A DNA stretch of 64,000 nucleotides from Streptomyces sp. SID486 (GCF_009865385.1 NZ_WWJT01000809.1:1-64000); one strand, 5' to 3'. Positions 36,550 to 46,465 are shown, counted from the first letter of the stretch. Numbers and translations are program-made. The notes: generated from the letters alone by a model not told the origin.

Positions 36550-38913
36550 TCATCGGCCCAGACGCCCGCGCACCATTCCCACGAGCGAGTTCAGTTCCTC
36601 GATGCGCATCCGGCGGGCGGCGACGAAGAAGACGCCGAACAGGAGGGCACCGCCCACCAGCAGCGCGGCGAAGGAGCCGACGACGCCCTGGCCGAGCGTG
36701 TGCCCGACGCCGTAGCAGGCCGCACCGCTGAGCAGGACGGCCGGCACGGAGGCGATGCCCAGACGCGCGTACGTACGCAGCACCCGCGCCCCGTCCAGAT
36801 CCCCGCCCAGCCGCTTGCGCAGCCGGCGCCAGGCGACACCCACACCGATGGCGTAGGCGAGGCCGTAGGCGGCGGCCATGCCGGCGACCGCCCAGCGCGC
36901 CGGCAGCAGGAAGTAGCACAGTGCCGCGGCGCCGGCGTTGACCGCGGCCACGATGACCGTGTTGTAGAAGGGAGTGCGGGTGTCCTCGTAGGCGTAGAAG
37001 GCGCGCAGGACGACGTACTGCACGGAGTACGGGATCAGGCCGAGGCCGAAGGCCATCAGCATGTATCCCATGTTGGTGGCCGCGTCGGTGCCGGCGGAGC
37101 CGAAGATCAGGGTGCACATCGGGATGCCGAGCGCCACGAACCCGAACGCGATGGGCACGATGGCCACCGCGGTGGTGCGCAGTCCCTGGGAGATGTCGTC
37201 GCGGATGGCGCCCCTGTCGCCCTCGGCGGCCGAGCGCGAGATGCGCGGCAGCAGGGCGGCCATCAGGGACACGGTGATGATGGCCTGGGGCAGGCCCCAG
37301 ATCAGCTGGGCGTTCGCGTAGGCGGCGAAGCCGGTCCCCTTGACGCCGGAGTCCTTGCCGGCGGCGGTCGACAGCTGAGTCACCACCATGGCACCCGCCT
37401 GGTTGGCGAGGACGAACAGGACCGTCCACTTGGCGAGCATCGCGGCCTTGCCCAGGCCGTGGCCCCTCCAGTCGAAGCGCAGCCGGATCCGGAAGCCGGT
37501 CTCCCGCAGGTAGGGGATCATCGCCAGCGCCTGGACGACCAGGCCGAGCAGCACACCGACGCCGAGCAGCCGCTGGCCCTGCGGCGGGATGTTGGTGACG
37601 TCCAGGTGGGAGTTGGCGGAGGTGCCGTAGACCCAGATGAACATGCCGAGGGTCACGATGATGACGATGTTGTTCAGGACCGGCGTCCACATCATCGCGC
37701 CGAACTTGCCGCGCGCGTTGAGGATCTGACCCATCACCACGTGGATGCCCATGAAGAAGATGGAGGGCAGGAAGTAGCGGGTGAAGGTGACCGCGACGTC
37801 GTTCGCCGCCGGGTTGCTGGCGACGGGGTTGGCCAGCAGCCGTACAAGCAGCGGCGCGGCGAACATCGCGAGCCCGGTCAGCGCGGCGAGGGCGACCATC
37901 ACGAGGGTCAGCAACCGGTTCGCGAAGGCCTCTCCGCCGTCCTCGTCCTCCTTCATGGAGCGCACGAGCTGCGGGACGAACACGGAGTTCAGTCCGCCGC
38001 CGACGGTGAGGATGTAGATCATCGTCGGCAGCTGGTAGGCCACCTGGAAGGAGTCGGCCAGGAAGCCGAGGCCCAGCGCGGCGGCGATCAGTGCGGAGCG
38101 GACGAAGCCGGTGAGACGGGAGACCATCGTGCCCGCCGCCATGACGGCGCTGGACTTCAGAAGTCCGGCTGCCCGGCCGCCCTTCTTCGCGGGCGCGTCG
38201 CCGCCCGCGGTCACCTCCGGCTCGACGGTCCCGACGGCCCCGAGGGCGTCCGTGGCGGCCACGGGGGACTGCGCCTGGTAGCCCGCGACGGCCGGACCGG
38301 ACGGGTAGGCGGCGGACGGCGCGCCGGGGTAGCCGCCGGCATGGGGGTGGCCCTGCTGCGGGCTCTGACCGTACGGCCGGGGGTACTGACCGGCGACGTC
38401 GTGCACCCCACCGGGCGCACCGCCCTGGGGGTCCATGGGCGCATGGCCGCCGCTGTGCTGCTGGTCCTTGAAGAGATGCGCGAAGGCGTCCGGCTCGTGG
38501 TACTCCTCACCGGAGTGCGTGACCAGGTCGTCCACGCCCACGAACTGGGTCCCGCGCGGGTCCTCGCCGTACGGCAGGTACTGGGTGGCGCCGCCCGGCT
38601 CCGGCGCGGGGGTCTGCGCCCAGACACGGGGGTCGGGGGCATAGGGCGACTGGGCGGGCGGCGCGTACGGCGGCTGCTGCGGGTCGTACGTCCCCGGGGG
38701 CGGCGGCGGGTGCGCGGCGCGGTCGTACAGCGCCTCGGCGACCGGGTCCTGGGCCGCCAGGTCGTGGGCCCGGTAGGGGTCCTGTTCGTAGGCGTCCTGG
38801 AGATACATGTCCGCCGCGTGCTGTGGCGGCACCTGGCCGGGCTCGGGCGGCGGCTCGGGGTAGCCCGAGCCGGCCGCGCCCTGGCCGCTGTCACCGTCAT
38901 ACGGCGCGTTCAT
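36550..38913 (-). CDS. murJ: lipid II flippase MurJ
   Basis: 787 residues. The C-terminal 550 residues are a MATE-like MOP-superfamily transporter with about 14 helices: AGTMVSRLTGFVRSALIAAA, VSNPAANDVAVTFTRYF-like segments, GFAAYANAQLIWGLPQAIIT, VVLRAFYAYEDTRTPFYNT. It moves lipid II across the membrane for peptidoglycan synthesis. The N-terminal 250 residues are a Pro/Tyr/Gln/Gly-rich cytosolic extension (e.g. YDPQQPPYAPPAQSPYAPDP) absent from E. coli MurJ. It precedes the pseudokinase gene. Confidence 0.94.
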   Translation of the reverse strand: MNAPYDGDSGQGAAGSGYPEPPPEPGQVPPQHAADMYLQDAYEQDPYRAHDLAAQDPVAEALYDRAAHPPPPPGTYDPQQPPYAPPAQSPYAPDPRVWAQTPAPEPGGATQYLPYGEDPRGTQFVGVDDLVTHSGEEYHEPDAFAHLFKDQQHSGGHAPMDPQGGAPGGVHDVAGQYPRPYGQSPQQGHPHAGGYPGAPSAAYPSGPAVAGYQAQSPVAATDALGAVGTVEPEVTAGGDAPAKKGGRAAGLLKSSAVMAAGTMVSRLTGFVRSALIAAALGLGFLADSFQVAYQLPTMIYILTVGGGLNSVFVPQLVRSMKEDEDGGEAFANRLLTLVMVALAALTGLAMFAAPLLVRLLANPVASNPAANDVAVTFTRYFLPSIFFMGIHVVMGQILNARGKFGAMMWTPVLNNIVIIVTLGMFIWVYGTSANSHLDVTNIPPQGQRLLGVGVLLGLVVQALAMIPYLRETGFRIRLRFDWRGHGLGKAAMLAKWTVLFVLANQAGAMVVTQLSTAAGKDSGVKGTGFAAYANAQLIWGLPQAIITVSLMAALLPRISRSAAEGDRGAIRDDISQGLRTTAVAIVPIAFGFVALGIPMCTLIFGSAGTDAATNMGYMLMAFGLGLIPYSVQYVVLRAFYAYEDTRTPFYNTVIVAAVNAGAAALCYFLLPARWAVAGMAAAYGLAYAIGVGVAWRRLRKRLGGDLDGARVLRTYARLGIASVPAVLLSGAACYGVGHTLGQGVVGSFAALLVGGALLFGVFFVAARRMRIEELNSLVGMVRGRLGR

Positions 38914-38958
38914 GCTTACCCCACCTCATCGTCCCGGGCCCACCGGCCACGACTTCGC

Positions 38959-41331
38959 TCAACGGTCCACTCTCTCACCCGTCCCGGACGGGTCGGCGCT
39001 TTCCGGTGCGGTGTCCGGCGCAGGGTCACTCGGCTGCACCGGGTCGCCTGCCCCGGTGGCGGAGTCGGACTCCTCCGGGAGACGGCCCCCGGGCGCCTCG
39101 GGGTTCCCGGGCTCGTCCGGTTCTTCGCCCGCGGTGCCGGGGCCGTCGTCCCCGGCCTGCCGGGCGGCGGCGCGCTTGCGCTGGGTGTACATCCGGAAAC
39201 CGGCGAGGACGAGGAGCAGGACGCCACCGCCGATGACCAGCATCACCGTGGGCGTGACCTCGGTGACCTTCACGTCGAAGGTGACGGGTTCGCCGTACCG
39301 TACGCCGTCCTCGGTGTAGAGCTGGGCGATGACCGCGACCCGGCCGTTGGCGTTGGCCGAGGTGGTGAACTTCACCGACTGGCTGTGGCCGCCGGAGATC
39401 TCCACGGGCTGTTCGTCGTAGGCCTTGCCACCGATCTTCAGGCGGGTCGGCATGGTCGACTCCAGGCGCAGCACCAGGTGGCCGACGGGCTGGACGAGGT
39501 TGTTCTGGACCGTCACCGGGATCGTGGCGCTGCGGCCCGAGAGCTTGGTCTCGGACTTGTCGATCAGCTTGACCTGGTCGGCCAGCTCGTCGAGCCATGC
39601 CTCCACGGCACCGCGGTAGCGGTCCGCCTCACCGCCGCGGCCGCGCCAGGAGACGGACATCTCCCGGTTTATCGCCCGGCCGAAGGGGGTCACCACGCGG
39701 GACTGGTCGGTGAGGACCACGCGGAAGCCGTCGAGCTTGCTCTGGGTGCGGGCGATCTGTTCGAAGGCCGTCCTCGGCAGCTCCTGCCGGCGCAGCGAGG
39801 AGGGGTACTCGGACGCCGAGGGGATGCGCGTGGTGGCGTCCGGGTCGGGCTTGTCCTTGGACGTCGCGGTGAGGTCCTGGGCCTGGGTCCAGGTGCCGCC
39901 CTGGAGGGCCGTCAGTGCTGCCGCCATGGCCTGGGCCTGGCTCGCCGTGGGCATGCGCTGCGGGGCGACGACGATACTGCGCTGCTTGTCCGTCTGCGTG
40001 TTCAGCTGGAGGCTCTGCGCGAGGAACCGCTGCACGGCGAGCGTGGCCGCACCCGCCTTCGTCAGGTCGCCTTCGAACGCCGTCGACAGCCGGCTGTCGG
40101 CGACCACCGCGGTGGTGCCTCCGCCGACCGGGCGGGCGGCGGACGGCGTGTACGACAGACCGGCGGTCTCCCGGAGGCTGTCGCTGCGGGCGATCACCCG
40201 GTCGGCTCCGGCGGAGGTCGCGACCTTCATGATCGAGGGATCCACGGCGCCGTTGACCGGCCAGGCGAAGTCGGTGCTCGGGGTGACGTGGAGCACGGTC
40301 TTGACGGTGGTCGCGGCGACATCGGTGGCGTCCTTGAGATGGCTGAGCGAGCCGGTGACGCGGGTGCCGTTGTGTGCCAGGGAAGCCAGGTCGGGGTCGG
40401 CGAAGGGCAGGGCGACGACCTCCTTGCCGGCCACCGCCTTCTGCAGGGACGCCAGCCACTGCTTGGCGATCGCCTGGTTCTCCCGGGAGCCGGGCGTGCT
40501 GGTGCCGCCGGGACCCTGGATCCGGTAGTTGCCGACCGCCATCGCGTCGACCGAGGCCAGCAGGTCCGGGTCGATCACCCACGTGATGTCGAGGTCCTTG
40601 CCCAGGTCCACCATCTGCGCCAGCCGGCCGCCGGGTGCCAGTTCCTTGGCCAGACCGTCGTCGAGGAACTCCGGCGTCTGCAGGTCGCCGGCGCCCGTCT
40701 TGGCCGACATGTGGACGGCGGAGAGCAGCGGCCACAGGAACGTCGTCTTCGTCTTGGTGTCGGCGTCCGAGGGCTGCCAGGGCAGGAGCGTCCGCCGGAT
40801 CCCCAGGAGCTGGTCCCACTGCTGGGCCGAGGTCTGGCCGGACAGGGCCACATCCAGCTCGTAGACGCCGTCCTCGCCCAGGTCGAGCTTGTCCGTGGGG
40901 ACGGAGATGCTGAAGTGCTCGGCGACGCCCGGGGCCAGCTTGTCGAAGTCCTCTTCGTACTTCCCGCCGACCTCGGTGCCGGAGCCGCCCTGCGCCTCGT
41001 CGGAGTGCCGGGTCACGGAGTCGATGGCCGAGCGGGTGGTCAGTGAGGGGCCCACGCGCAGGCCCACGTGGGCGTCGGTGACGGTCTGCCTGCCGTTGTT
41101 GGTCACGGTGCCCGACACGGTCAGAGTGTCGCCGTCCGTCGGGGCACTGGGGCTGAGCGAGTCGACGGAGACGGAGACCGTGTCGGACCCGGCGGCCTGC
41201 GCGGGGCCGGCGGCAGGCAGCTGAAGCACACCGGCCAGCAGGGGCGTACCCGCGAGAAGTGCTCCGGCCCGCCGCAACCAGCGGCGGGCAGGTGAGGCAC
41301 TGGTCCCCTGGAAGTCAGCCGCCTCGGCCAC
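38959..41331 (-). CDS. DUF6049 family secreted membrane-anchored protein
   Basis: 790 residues. Signal peptide: RRWLRRAGALLAGTPLLAGV followed by PAQA and cleavage near residue 46. A large extracellular part with Ig-like beta regions (SVSVDSLSPSAPTDGDTLTV; SGRSATIPVTVQNNLVQPV) and a middle alpha/beta region (LSTLLAG-like folds not seen). C-terminal helix VMLVIGGGVLLLVLAGFRMY, then a basic/acidic disordered tail. This is the DUF6049 protein found next to murJ in Streptomyces. Function unknown; envelope assembly is inferred from location. It begins 278 bp from cca, divergently. Confidence 0.88.
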   Translation of the reverse strand: MAEAADFQGTSASPARRWLRRAGALLAGTPLLAGVLQLPAAGPAQAAGSDTVSVSVDSLSPSAPTDGDTLTVSGTVTNNGRQTVTDAHVGLRVGPSLTTRSAIDSVTRHSDEAQGGSGTEVGGKYEEDFDKLAPGVAEHFSISVPTDKLDLGEDGVYELDVALSGQTSAQQWDQLLGIRRTLLPWQPSDADTKTKTTFLWPLLSAVHMSAKTGAGDLQTPEFLDDGLAKELAPGGRLAQMVDLGKDLDITWVIDPDLLASVDAMAVGNYRIQGPGGTSTPGSRENQAIAKQWLASLQKAVAGKEVVALPFADPDLASLAHNGTRVTGSLSHLKDATDVAATTVKTVLHVTPSTDFAWPVNGAVDPSIMKVATSAGADRVIARSDSLRETAGLSYTPSAARPVGGGTTAVVADSRLSTAFEGDLTKAGAATLAVQRFLAQSLQLNTQTDKQRSIVVAPQRMPTASQAQAMAAALTALQGGTWTQAQDLTATSKDKPDPDATTRIPSASEYPSSLRRQELPRTAFEQIARTQSKLDGFRVVLTDQSRVVTPFGRAINREMSVSWRGRGGEADRYRGAVEAWLDELADQVKLIDKSETKLSGRSATIPVTVQNNLVQPVGHLVLRLESTMPTRLKIGGKAYDEQPVEISGGHSQSVKFTTSANANGRVAVIAQLYTEDGVRYGEPVTFDVKVTEVTPTVMLVIGGGVLLLVLAGFRMYTQRKRAAARQAGDDGPGTAGEEPDEPGNPEAPGGRLPEESDSATGAGDPVQPSDPAPDTAPESADPSGTGERVDR

Positions 41332-41609
41332 GCGCTCGCCCGTCCCTCGTCGTCAGTGGTCGTCGGAATGTGCGTCCACGCATGGTAACGATGCGCGCTG
41401 AACGGAAGTGCCGCGGTCTCCTTCACAAGATCGAAGGGCAGCCGCCGGACCGTCCCCTATATCCAGTATCGAGGGGAGCGCGGGCGTACGCCGCAAGAGC
41501 AGTGCTTGCGGGAGTATGCGGGCAGCTGTCCGCGCCGCATGCGTGGCGGCCGCGTCCGGACCACGACGCAGGCGCCCCAGCTCGCGCGGGGCACGTACCC
41601 TCTTCTGTT

Positions 41610-43076
41610 GTGCCGAACCCGAACGAAGACACTCCCTCTGCCCTGAGCCAGGCGCAGCAGCGCGCGGTCGCCGAGCTGCTGCGGGTGGCCCCCGTCGCCG
41701 ACGACCTCGCCCGCCGATTCCAGGAAGCCGGCTTCTCGCTCGCCCTGGTCGGCGGTTCGGTCCGTGACGCGCTGCTCGGCCGGCTCGGCAACGACCTGGA
41801 CTTCACCACCGACGCCCGCCCCGAGGACGTACTGAAGATCGTCCGGCCGTGGGCGGACGCCGTCTGGGAGGTGGGCATCGCCTTCGGGACGGTCGGCGCG
41901 CAGAAGTCCGCCCGTGTCGAAGGCGCGGACTGGAACTTCCAGATCGAGATCACCACCTACCGGTCGGAGGCGTACGACCGCACCTCGCGCAAGCCGGAGG
42001 TGTCGTACGGCGACTCCATCGAGGAGGATCTGGTCCGCCGCGACTTCACCGTCAACGCGATGGCCGTGGCGCTGCCGGAGAAGGAGTTCATCGACCCGCA
42101 CGGTGGTCTGGAGGATCTCGCGGCGCGTGTCCTGCGGACGCCGGGCACTCCCGAGGAGTCCTTCTCGGACGATCCGCTGCGCATGATGCGAGCCGCCCGG
42201 TTCGCCGCCCAGCTCGACTTCGAGGTCGCCCCCGAGGTCGTCACCGCCATGACCGAGATGGCCGCGCGTATCGAGATCGTCTCGGCGGAACGGGTCCGTG
42301 ACGAGCTGAACAAGCTGATCCTGTCGGCGCACCCCCGCAAGGGACTGGCGCTGCTGGTCGACACCGGGCTGGCCGGCCATGTCCTGCCCGAGCTGCCGGC
42401 GCTGCGTCTGGAGAGTGACGAGCACCACCGGCACAAGGACGTCTACGAGCACACGCTGATCGTCCTGGAGCAGGCGATCGAGCTGGAGCAGGACGGTCCC
42501 GACCTCACCCTGCGGCTGGCCGCCCTGCTGCACGACATCGGCAAGCCGCGCACGCGCCGCTTCGAGACGGACGGCCGGGTCTCCTTCCATCACCACGAGG
42601 TGGTGGGCGCCAAGATGACCAAGAAGCGCATGACCGCCCTGAAGTACTCCAACGAGCTGGTGAAGGACGTCTCGCGGCTGGTCGAGCTGCACCTGCGCTT
42701 CCACGGCTACGGCACCGGCGAGTGGACGGACTCGGCGGTCCGCCGGTACGTCCGTGACGCTGGCCCGCTGCTGGAGCGCCTGCACAAGCTGACCCGCTCG
42801 GACTGCACGACGCGCAACAAGCGGAAGGCGGTGGCGCTGTCCCGGGCGTACGACGGCCTGGAGGAGCGCATCGCCCAGCTGAAGGACCAGGAGGAGCTGG
42901 ACGCCATCCGGCCCGACCTCGACGGCAACCAGATCATGGAGATCCTGGGAGTCGGCCCGGGGCCGGCCGTCGGCAAGGCGTACAAGCACATGCTGGAGCT
43001 ACGCCTGGAGAACGGCCCGATGGAGCACGGCGCGGCGGTGGCCGCTCTCAAGGAGTGGTGGGCCGCGCAGGGCTGA
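41610..43076 (+). CDS. CCA tRNA nucleotidyltransferase (PcnB-like)
   Basis: 488 residues from GTG 41610 (MPNPNEDTPSAL). Nucleotidyltransferase motif LVGGSVRDALLG with Asp62 and Asp64 in NDLDFTTDA. RRDFTVNAMAV and an HD domain (LLHDIGKPRTRRF; SFHHHEVVGA) follow. It adds CCA to tRNA ends or repairs them. There is almost no ribosome binding site; a TACCCT -10-like hexamer lies 8 nt before the start, so the message may be leaderless. The longer in-frame start at 41259 overlaps the DUF6049 gene on the other strand and is rejected. Confidence 0.92.
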   Translation: MPNPNEDTPSALSQAQQRAVAELLRVAPVADDLARRFQEAGFSLALVGGSVRDALLGRLGNDLDFTTDARPEDVLKIVRPWADAVWEVGIAFGTVGAQKSARVEGADWNFQIEITTYRSEAYDRTSRKPEVSYGDSIEEDLVRRDFTVNAMAVALPEKEFIDPHGGLEDLAARVLRTPGTPEESFSDDPLRMMRAARFAAQLDFEVAPEVVTAMTEMAARIEIVSAERVRDELNKLILSAHPRKGLALLVDTGLAGHVLPELPALRLESDEHHRHKDVYEHTLIVLEQAIELEQDGPDLTLRLAALLHDIGKPRTRRFETDGRVSFHHHEVVGAKMTKKRMTALKYSNELVKDVSRLVELHLRFHGYGTGEWTDSAVRRYVRDAGPLLERLHKLTRSDCTTRNKRKAVALSRAYDGLEERIAQLKDQEELDAIRPDLDGNQIMEILGVGPGPAVGKAYKHMLELRLENGPMEHGAAVAALKEWWAAQG

Positions 43077-43091
43077 TCCCGTCCGGTCGAT

Positions 43092-43105
43092 GTTTCACGT
43101 GAAAC
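43092..43105. promoter_or_regulatory. parS: parS site 5
   Basis: Perfect GTTTCACGTGAAAC after the CCA gene; the palindrome extends to 20 bp with flanking GAT/ATC (43089-43108). Confidence 0.97.
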
Positions 43106-43130
43106 ATCACTCGGGGACCAGTGGCACCGA

Positions 43131-43160
43131 GGGGCGATGTTTCACGTGAAACGTCGCCCC
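43131..43160 (-). terminator. terminator hairpin built around parS site 6
   Basis: GGGGCGA (43131-43137) and TCGCCCC (43154-43160) flank a parS, and the parS halves pair too. The whole 30-nt sequence folds into one stem with a single U.G pair. It abuts the stop codon of the MFS gene at 43161. Confidence 0.6.
43139..43152. promoter_or_regulatory. parS: parS site 6
   Basis: Perfect GTTTCACGTGAAAC, 47 bp start-to-start from site 5 and inside the 43131-43160 hairpin. This is the only closely spaced pair in the window. Confidence 0.97.
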
Positions 43161-44462
43161 TCACTCCGTTTCGGCGATGTCTGACAGGTGCTCGTCGGCT
43201 GACCGGCGTTCGGAGCGGACCAAGGCCAGGGTGATCGCCCCGTAGACGGCGGCGACGAGGACCACCAGCATCGTGGAGCGGCCATCGGGCGGAAGCATCA
43301 GCGCCGCCACGCCTGCCGCTCCCACGAAGGCGACGTTGAACAGCACGTCGTACACGGAGAAGATCCGGCCGCGGAAGGCGTCCTCGACGCAGGTCTGGAC
43401 GACCGTGTCCGTGGCGATCTTCGCTCCCTGGGTGATCAGGCCGAGCACGAAGGCCGCCACCATCAGGGGGCCGGTGGTGAAGGGAAGACCCAGAGCGGGT
43501 TCCAGCACCGTGGCGGTGCCGGCGCACGCCGTGATCCAGCGAACCGGCCCGAGCCGCCCGACCGCCCAGGGCGTCACCGCGGCCGCCGCGAAGAATCCTG
43601 CCCCGGACAGGGCCAGCGCCGTGCCGAGCAGCCGCATTCCTCCGTCCGGGGTGTCGGACAGGGTGTAACGGCAGAGCATGAGCAGCAGGACGAGGAGGGC
43701 GCCGTAGCAGAAGCGCATCAGCGTCATCGCGGCCAGAGCCCGGGCCACCTCCCGGCGTCGGGGGGCCGCCAGATGCCGGACGGCCGCGAGCAGCTCGCGT
43801 GCCGTCTCGGCGAGCGTGGTGCCGAGGCGGGGCCGGTCCGGGTGCCGGTCGGGCCCGAGGAGGGCGGAAGGCAGGCGGAGGGAACCGAGTCCGGCGCACA
43901 GGTAGAGGAAGGCGCCGAGCAGCACCACGACCGCGTCGGAGTCCGACACCACGATCCGTACGCCGAAGGCCAGGCCGCCGCCGGCGGTCGCGGCGAGTGT
44001 GCCGGCCGTCGGCGACAGCGAGTTGGCCACCACCAGGCGCTCGGTGTCGACGACCCGGGGAAGGGCCGCCGACAGCCCCGCGAGAACGAAGCGGTTGACG
44101 GCCGTGACGCACAGCGCGGAGGCGTAGAAGAGCCAGTCGGGGGCGTGGCCGATCATCAGGGCCGCGGTGGCCGCGGCCAGCAGGGCCCGCAGCAGGTTGC
44201 CGTAGACGAAGACCTGACGGCGCCGCCAGCGGTCGAGCAGGACGCCGGCGAAGGGGCCGACCAGCGAATAGGGGAGCAGCAGGACCGCCATCGCCGAGGC
44301 GATCGCGGTGGCCGAGGTCTGCTTCTCCGGCGAGAAGACGACGTACGCGGCGAGCGCGACCTGGTAGACGCCGTCGGCGCCCTGGGACAGGAGGCGGACG
44401 TACAGCAGGCGCCGGAAGTACCGCAGGCGCACCAGCAGGCGCAGGTCACGTACGACGGGCAT
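43161..44462 (-). CDS. MFS transporter
   Basis: 433 residues from ATG 44462, which has GAGG 9 nt upstream; a GTG at 44477 is possible. Twelve predicted helices with the MFS loop motif in LLDRWRRRQVFVYGNLLRAL. ATP-independent secondary transporter; substrate unknown (FGVRIVVSDSDAVVVLLGAF is in the helical core). It terminates at the parS hairpin. Its own start is close to the terminator of inositol-phosphate synthase. Confidence 0.85.
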   Translation of the reverse strand: MPVVRDLRLLVRLRYFRRLLYVRLLSQGADGVYQVALAAYVVFSPEKQTSATAIASAMAVLLLPYSLVGPFAGVLLDRWRRRQVFVYGNLLRALLAAATAALMIGHAPDWLFYASALCVTAVNRFVLAGLSAALPRVVDTERLVVANSLSPTAGTLAATAGGGLAFGVRIVVSDSDAVVVLLGAFLYLCAGLGSLRLPSALLGPDRHPDRPRLGTTLAETARELLAAVRHLAAPRRREVARALAAMTLMRFCYGALLVLLLMLCRYTLSDTPDGGMRLLGTALALSGAGFFAAAAVTPWAVGRLGPVRWITACAGTATVLEPALGLPFTTGPLMVAAFVLGLITQGAKIATDTVVQTCVEDAFRGRIFSVYDVLFNVAFVGAAGVAALMLPPDGRSTMLVVLVAAVYGAITLALVRSERRSADEHLSDIAETE

Positions 44463-44484
44463 GGGCGACAGCCTCACATATGCG

Positions 44485-44518
44485 GAAGGTCCCCGGGTCG
44501 GTGGACCCGGGGACCTTC
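44485..44518 (-). terminator. terminator after inositol-phosphate synthase
   Basis: Perfect 15-bp stem GAAGGTCCCCGGGTC (44485-44499) / GACCCGGGGACCTTC (44504-44518). It lies 44 nt beyond the ino1 stop on the minus strand. Confidence 0.85.
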
Positions 44519-44561
44519 ACAGCCCTGGCAGGAGCGTTCTCGTGCGAGCGTGCTCAGCGCC

Positions 44562-45644
44562 TCAGCGCTCGACCTCACCGCTGATGAACTTCTCGACGTT
44601 CTCGCGGGCCTCGTCGTCGAAGTACTGGACCGGCGGGGACTTCATGAAGTACGAGGACGCCGACAGGATCGGGCCGCCGATACCGCGGTCCTTGGCGATC
44701 TTCGCGGCGCGCAGGGCGTCGATGATGACACCCGCGGAGTTCGGGGAGTCCCAGACCTCGAGCTTGTACTCCAGGTTCAGCGGGACGTCACCGAAGGCAC
44801 GGCCCTCGAGGCGGACGTAGGCCCACTTGCGGTCGTCCAGCCAGGCGACGTAGTCGGACGGGCCGATGTGGACGTTCTTCTCGCCGAGGTCCCGGTCGGG
44901 GATCTGGGAGGTGACGGCCTGCGTCTTGGAGATCTTCTTGGACTCCAGGCGCTCGCGCTCGAGCATGTTCTTGAAGTCCATGTTGCCGCCGACGTTCAGC
45001 TGCATCGTGCGGTCCAGGATCACACCACGGTCCTCGAACAGCTTCGCCATGACGCGGTGCGTGATGGTGGCGCCGACCTGGGACTTGATGTCGTCACCGA
45101 CGATCGGGACGCCCGCCTCGGTGAACTTGTCCGCCCACTCCTTGGTGCCGGCGATGAAGACCGGGAGGGCGTTGACGAAGGCGACCTTGGCGTCGATGGC
45201 GCACTGGGCGTAGAACTTCGCCGCGTCCTCGGAGCCCACGGGGAGGTAGCAGACCAGGACGTCGACCTGCTTGTCCTTCAGGATCTGGACGATGTCGACC
45301 GGCTCGGCGTCGGACTCCTCGATGGTCTGGCGGTAGTACTTGCCGAGACCGTCGAGGGTGTGGCCGCGCTGGACGGTGACACCGGTGTTGGGCACGTCGC
45401 AGATCTTGATGGTGTTGTTCTCGGAGGCGCCGATCGCGTCCGCGAGGTCGAGGCCGACCTTCTTGGCGTCGACGTCGAACGCGGCGACGAACTCGACGTC
45501 GCGCACGTGGTAGTCACCGAACTGCACGTGCATCAGGCCGGGCACCTTGGACGCCGGGTCGGCGTCCTTGTAGTACTCGACTCCCTGCACCAGCGACGCC
45601 GCGCAGTTGCCCACGCCGACGATGGCTACGCGAACCGAACCCAT
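44562..45644 (-). CDS. ino1: inositol-3-phosphate synthase
   Basis: 360 residues, the actinobacterial length. NAD-binding [16 protein letters not shown] at the N-terminus. Catalytic region [20 protein letters not shown] and [20 protein letters not shown], which carry the conserved Lys and Asp residues. It makes inositol-3-phosphate from glucose-6-phosphate for mycothiol and phosphatidylinositol. Co-directional with the PadR regulator gene upstream (43 bp), so PadR may control it. Confidence 0.95.
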   Translation of the reverse strand: MGSVRVAIVGVGNCAASLVQGVEYYKDADPASKVPGLMHVQFGDYHVRDVEFVAAFDVDAKKVGLDLADAIGASENNTIKICDVPNTGVTVQRGHTLDGLGKYYRQTIEESDAEPVDIVQILKDKQVDVLVCYLPVGSEDAAKFYAQCAIDAKVAFVNALPVFIAGTKEWADKFTEAGVPIVGDDIKSQVGATITHRVMAKLFEDRGVILDRTMQLNVGGNMDFKNMLERERLESKKISKTQAVTSQIPDRDLGEKNVHIGPSDYVAWLDDRKWAYVRLEGRAFGDVPLNLEYKLEVWDSPNSAGVIIDALRAAKIAKDRGIGGPILSASSYFMKSPPVQYFDDEARENVEKFISGEVER

Positions 45645-45687
45645 TCCGGTTGCTCCCTGTGTGTACGAGTGAGGCCCTGATTGGGTC

Positions 45688-46371
45688 TCACGTGGCGGTG
45701 TCGTCGGACGTATCCGTCCGGGGGGTGTCCCCGGGACGGGGCAGGCCGCCCGTCGATCCAGTGGTGGTGTCCTGCTGAGCGGACTCTCCGGACACGGAAC
45801 CCCGCAGGTCCCGTCCGGCCCGCTCGCTCTCGATGAGCTCGTTCAGCCAGCGCACTTCGCGCTCCACGGACTCCATCCCGTGGCGCTGGAGCTCGAGCGT
45901 GTAGTCGTCGAGGCGTTCCCGGGTGCGCCCCAGCGAGGCGCGCATCTTCTCCAGGCGCTCTTCCAGGCGGCTGCGCCGGCCCTCCAGGACGCGCATGCGG
46001 ACATCGCGCGAGGTCTGCCCGAAGAAGGCGAACCGTGCGGCGAAGTGCTCGTCCTCGTAGGCGTCGGGGCCGGTCTGCGAGAGCAGTTCCTCGAAGTGTT
46101 CCTTGCCTTCCGCCGTCAGCCGGTAAACGATCTTGGCGCGGCGTCCGGCGAGTGGGGCGGCGACTGCGTCGTCGTGCGTGTGTCCGGGTTCCTCGATCAG
46201 CCAGCCGTTGGTGACCAGCGTCTTGAGGCAGGGGTACAGCGTCCCGTAGCTGAACGCGCGGAACACACCCAGTGACGTGTTCAGCCGCTTGCGCAGCTCA
46301 TAGCCGTGCATCGGGGACTCCCGCAGCAGGCCGAGTACGGCGAACTCGAGGATGCCGGAGCGCCGGCTCAT
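45688..46371 (-). CDS. PadR family transcriptional regulator
   Basis: 227 residues from ATG 46371, preceded by GAGGAGG. N-terminal winged helix: [20 protein letters not shown] and [20 protein letters not shown], then [16 protein letters not shown], typical of PadR. Residues about 90-190 form a long coiled-coil-rich C-terminal domain ([20 protein letters not shown]), then a Ser/Thr/Gly tail. A perfect inverted-repeat operator lies at 46445-46465 upstream of its own gene, suggesting autoregulation. Confidence 0.92.
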   Translation of the reverse strand: MSRRSGILEFAVLGLLRESPMHGYELRKRLNTSLGVFRAFSYGTLYPCLKTLVTNGWLIEEPGHTHDDAVAAPLAGRRAKIVYRLTAEGKEHFEELLSQTGPDAYEDEHFAARFAFFGQTSRDVRMRVLEGRRSRLEERLEKMRASLGRTRERLDDYTLELQRHGMESVEREVRWLNELIESERAGRDLRGSVSGESAQQDTTTGSTGGLPRPGDTPRTDTSDDTAT

Positions 46372-46444
46372 CGTCGCCTCCTCTCGGCCCCGCAGGTCGG
46401 TCCCGCAGGTCTCGCAGTGCCTGTCAGCGACTTTATCTCGCGCT

Positions 46445-46465
46445 GATGTATCGGTTCGATACATC
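46445..46465. promoter_or_regulatory. PadR operator
   Basis: GATGTATCG (46445-46453) and CGATACATC (46457-46465) form a perfect 9-bp inverted repeat with a 3-bp spacer. ATGT...ACAT is the classic PadR box. It lies 74 bp upstream of the padR start. Confidence 0.85.

Noticed and set aside
36313-41046. 1577-residue plus-strand frame opposite the pseudokinase, MurJ and DUF6049 genes
   Set aside because: High-GC antisense frame with no start signals or family. Conserved domains lie on the minus strand.
41259-41609. 117-residue extension of the CCA enzyme
   Set aside because: It overlaps the start of the divergent DUF6049 gene, and its Arg/Ala-rich peptide has no similarity to nucleotidyltransferases.
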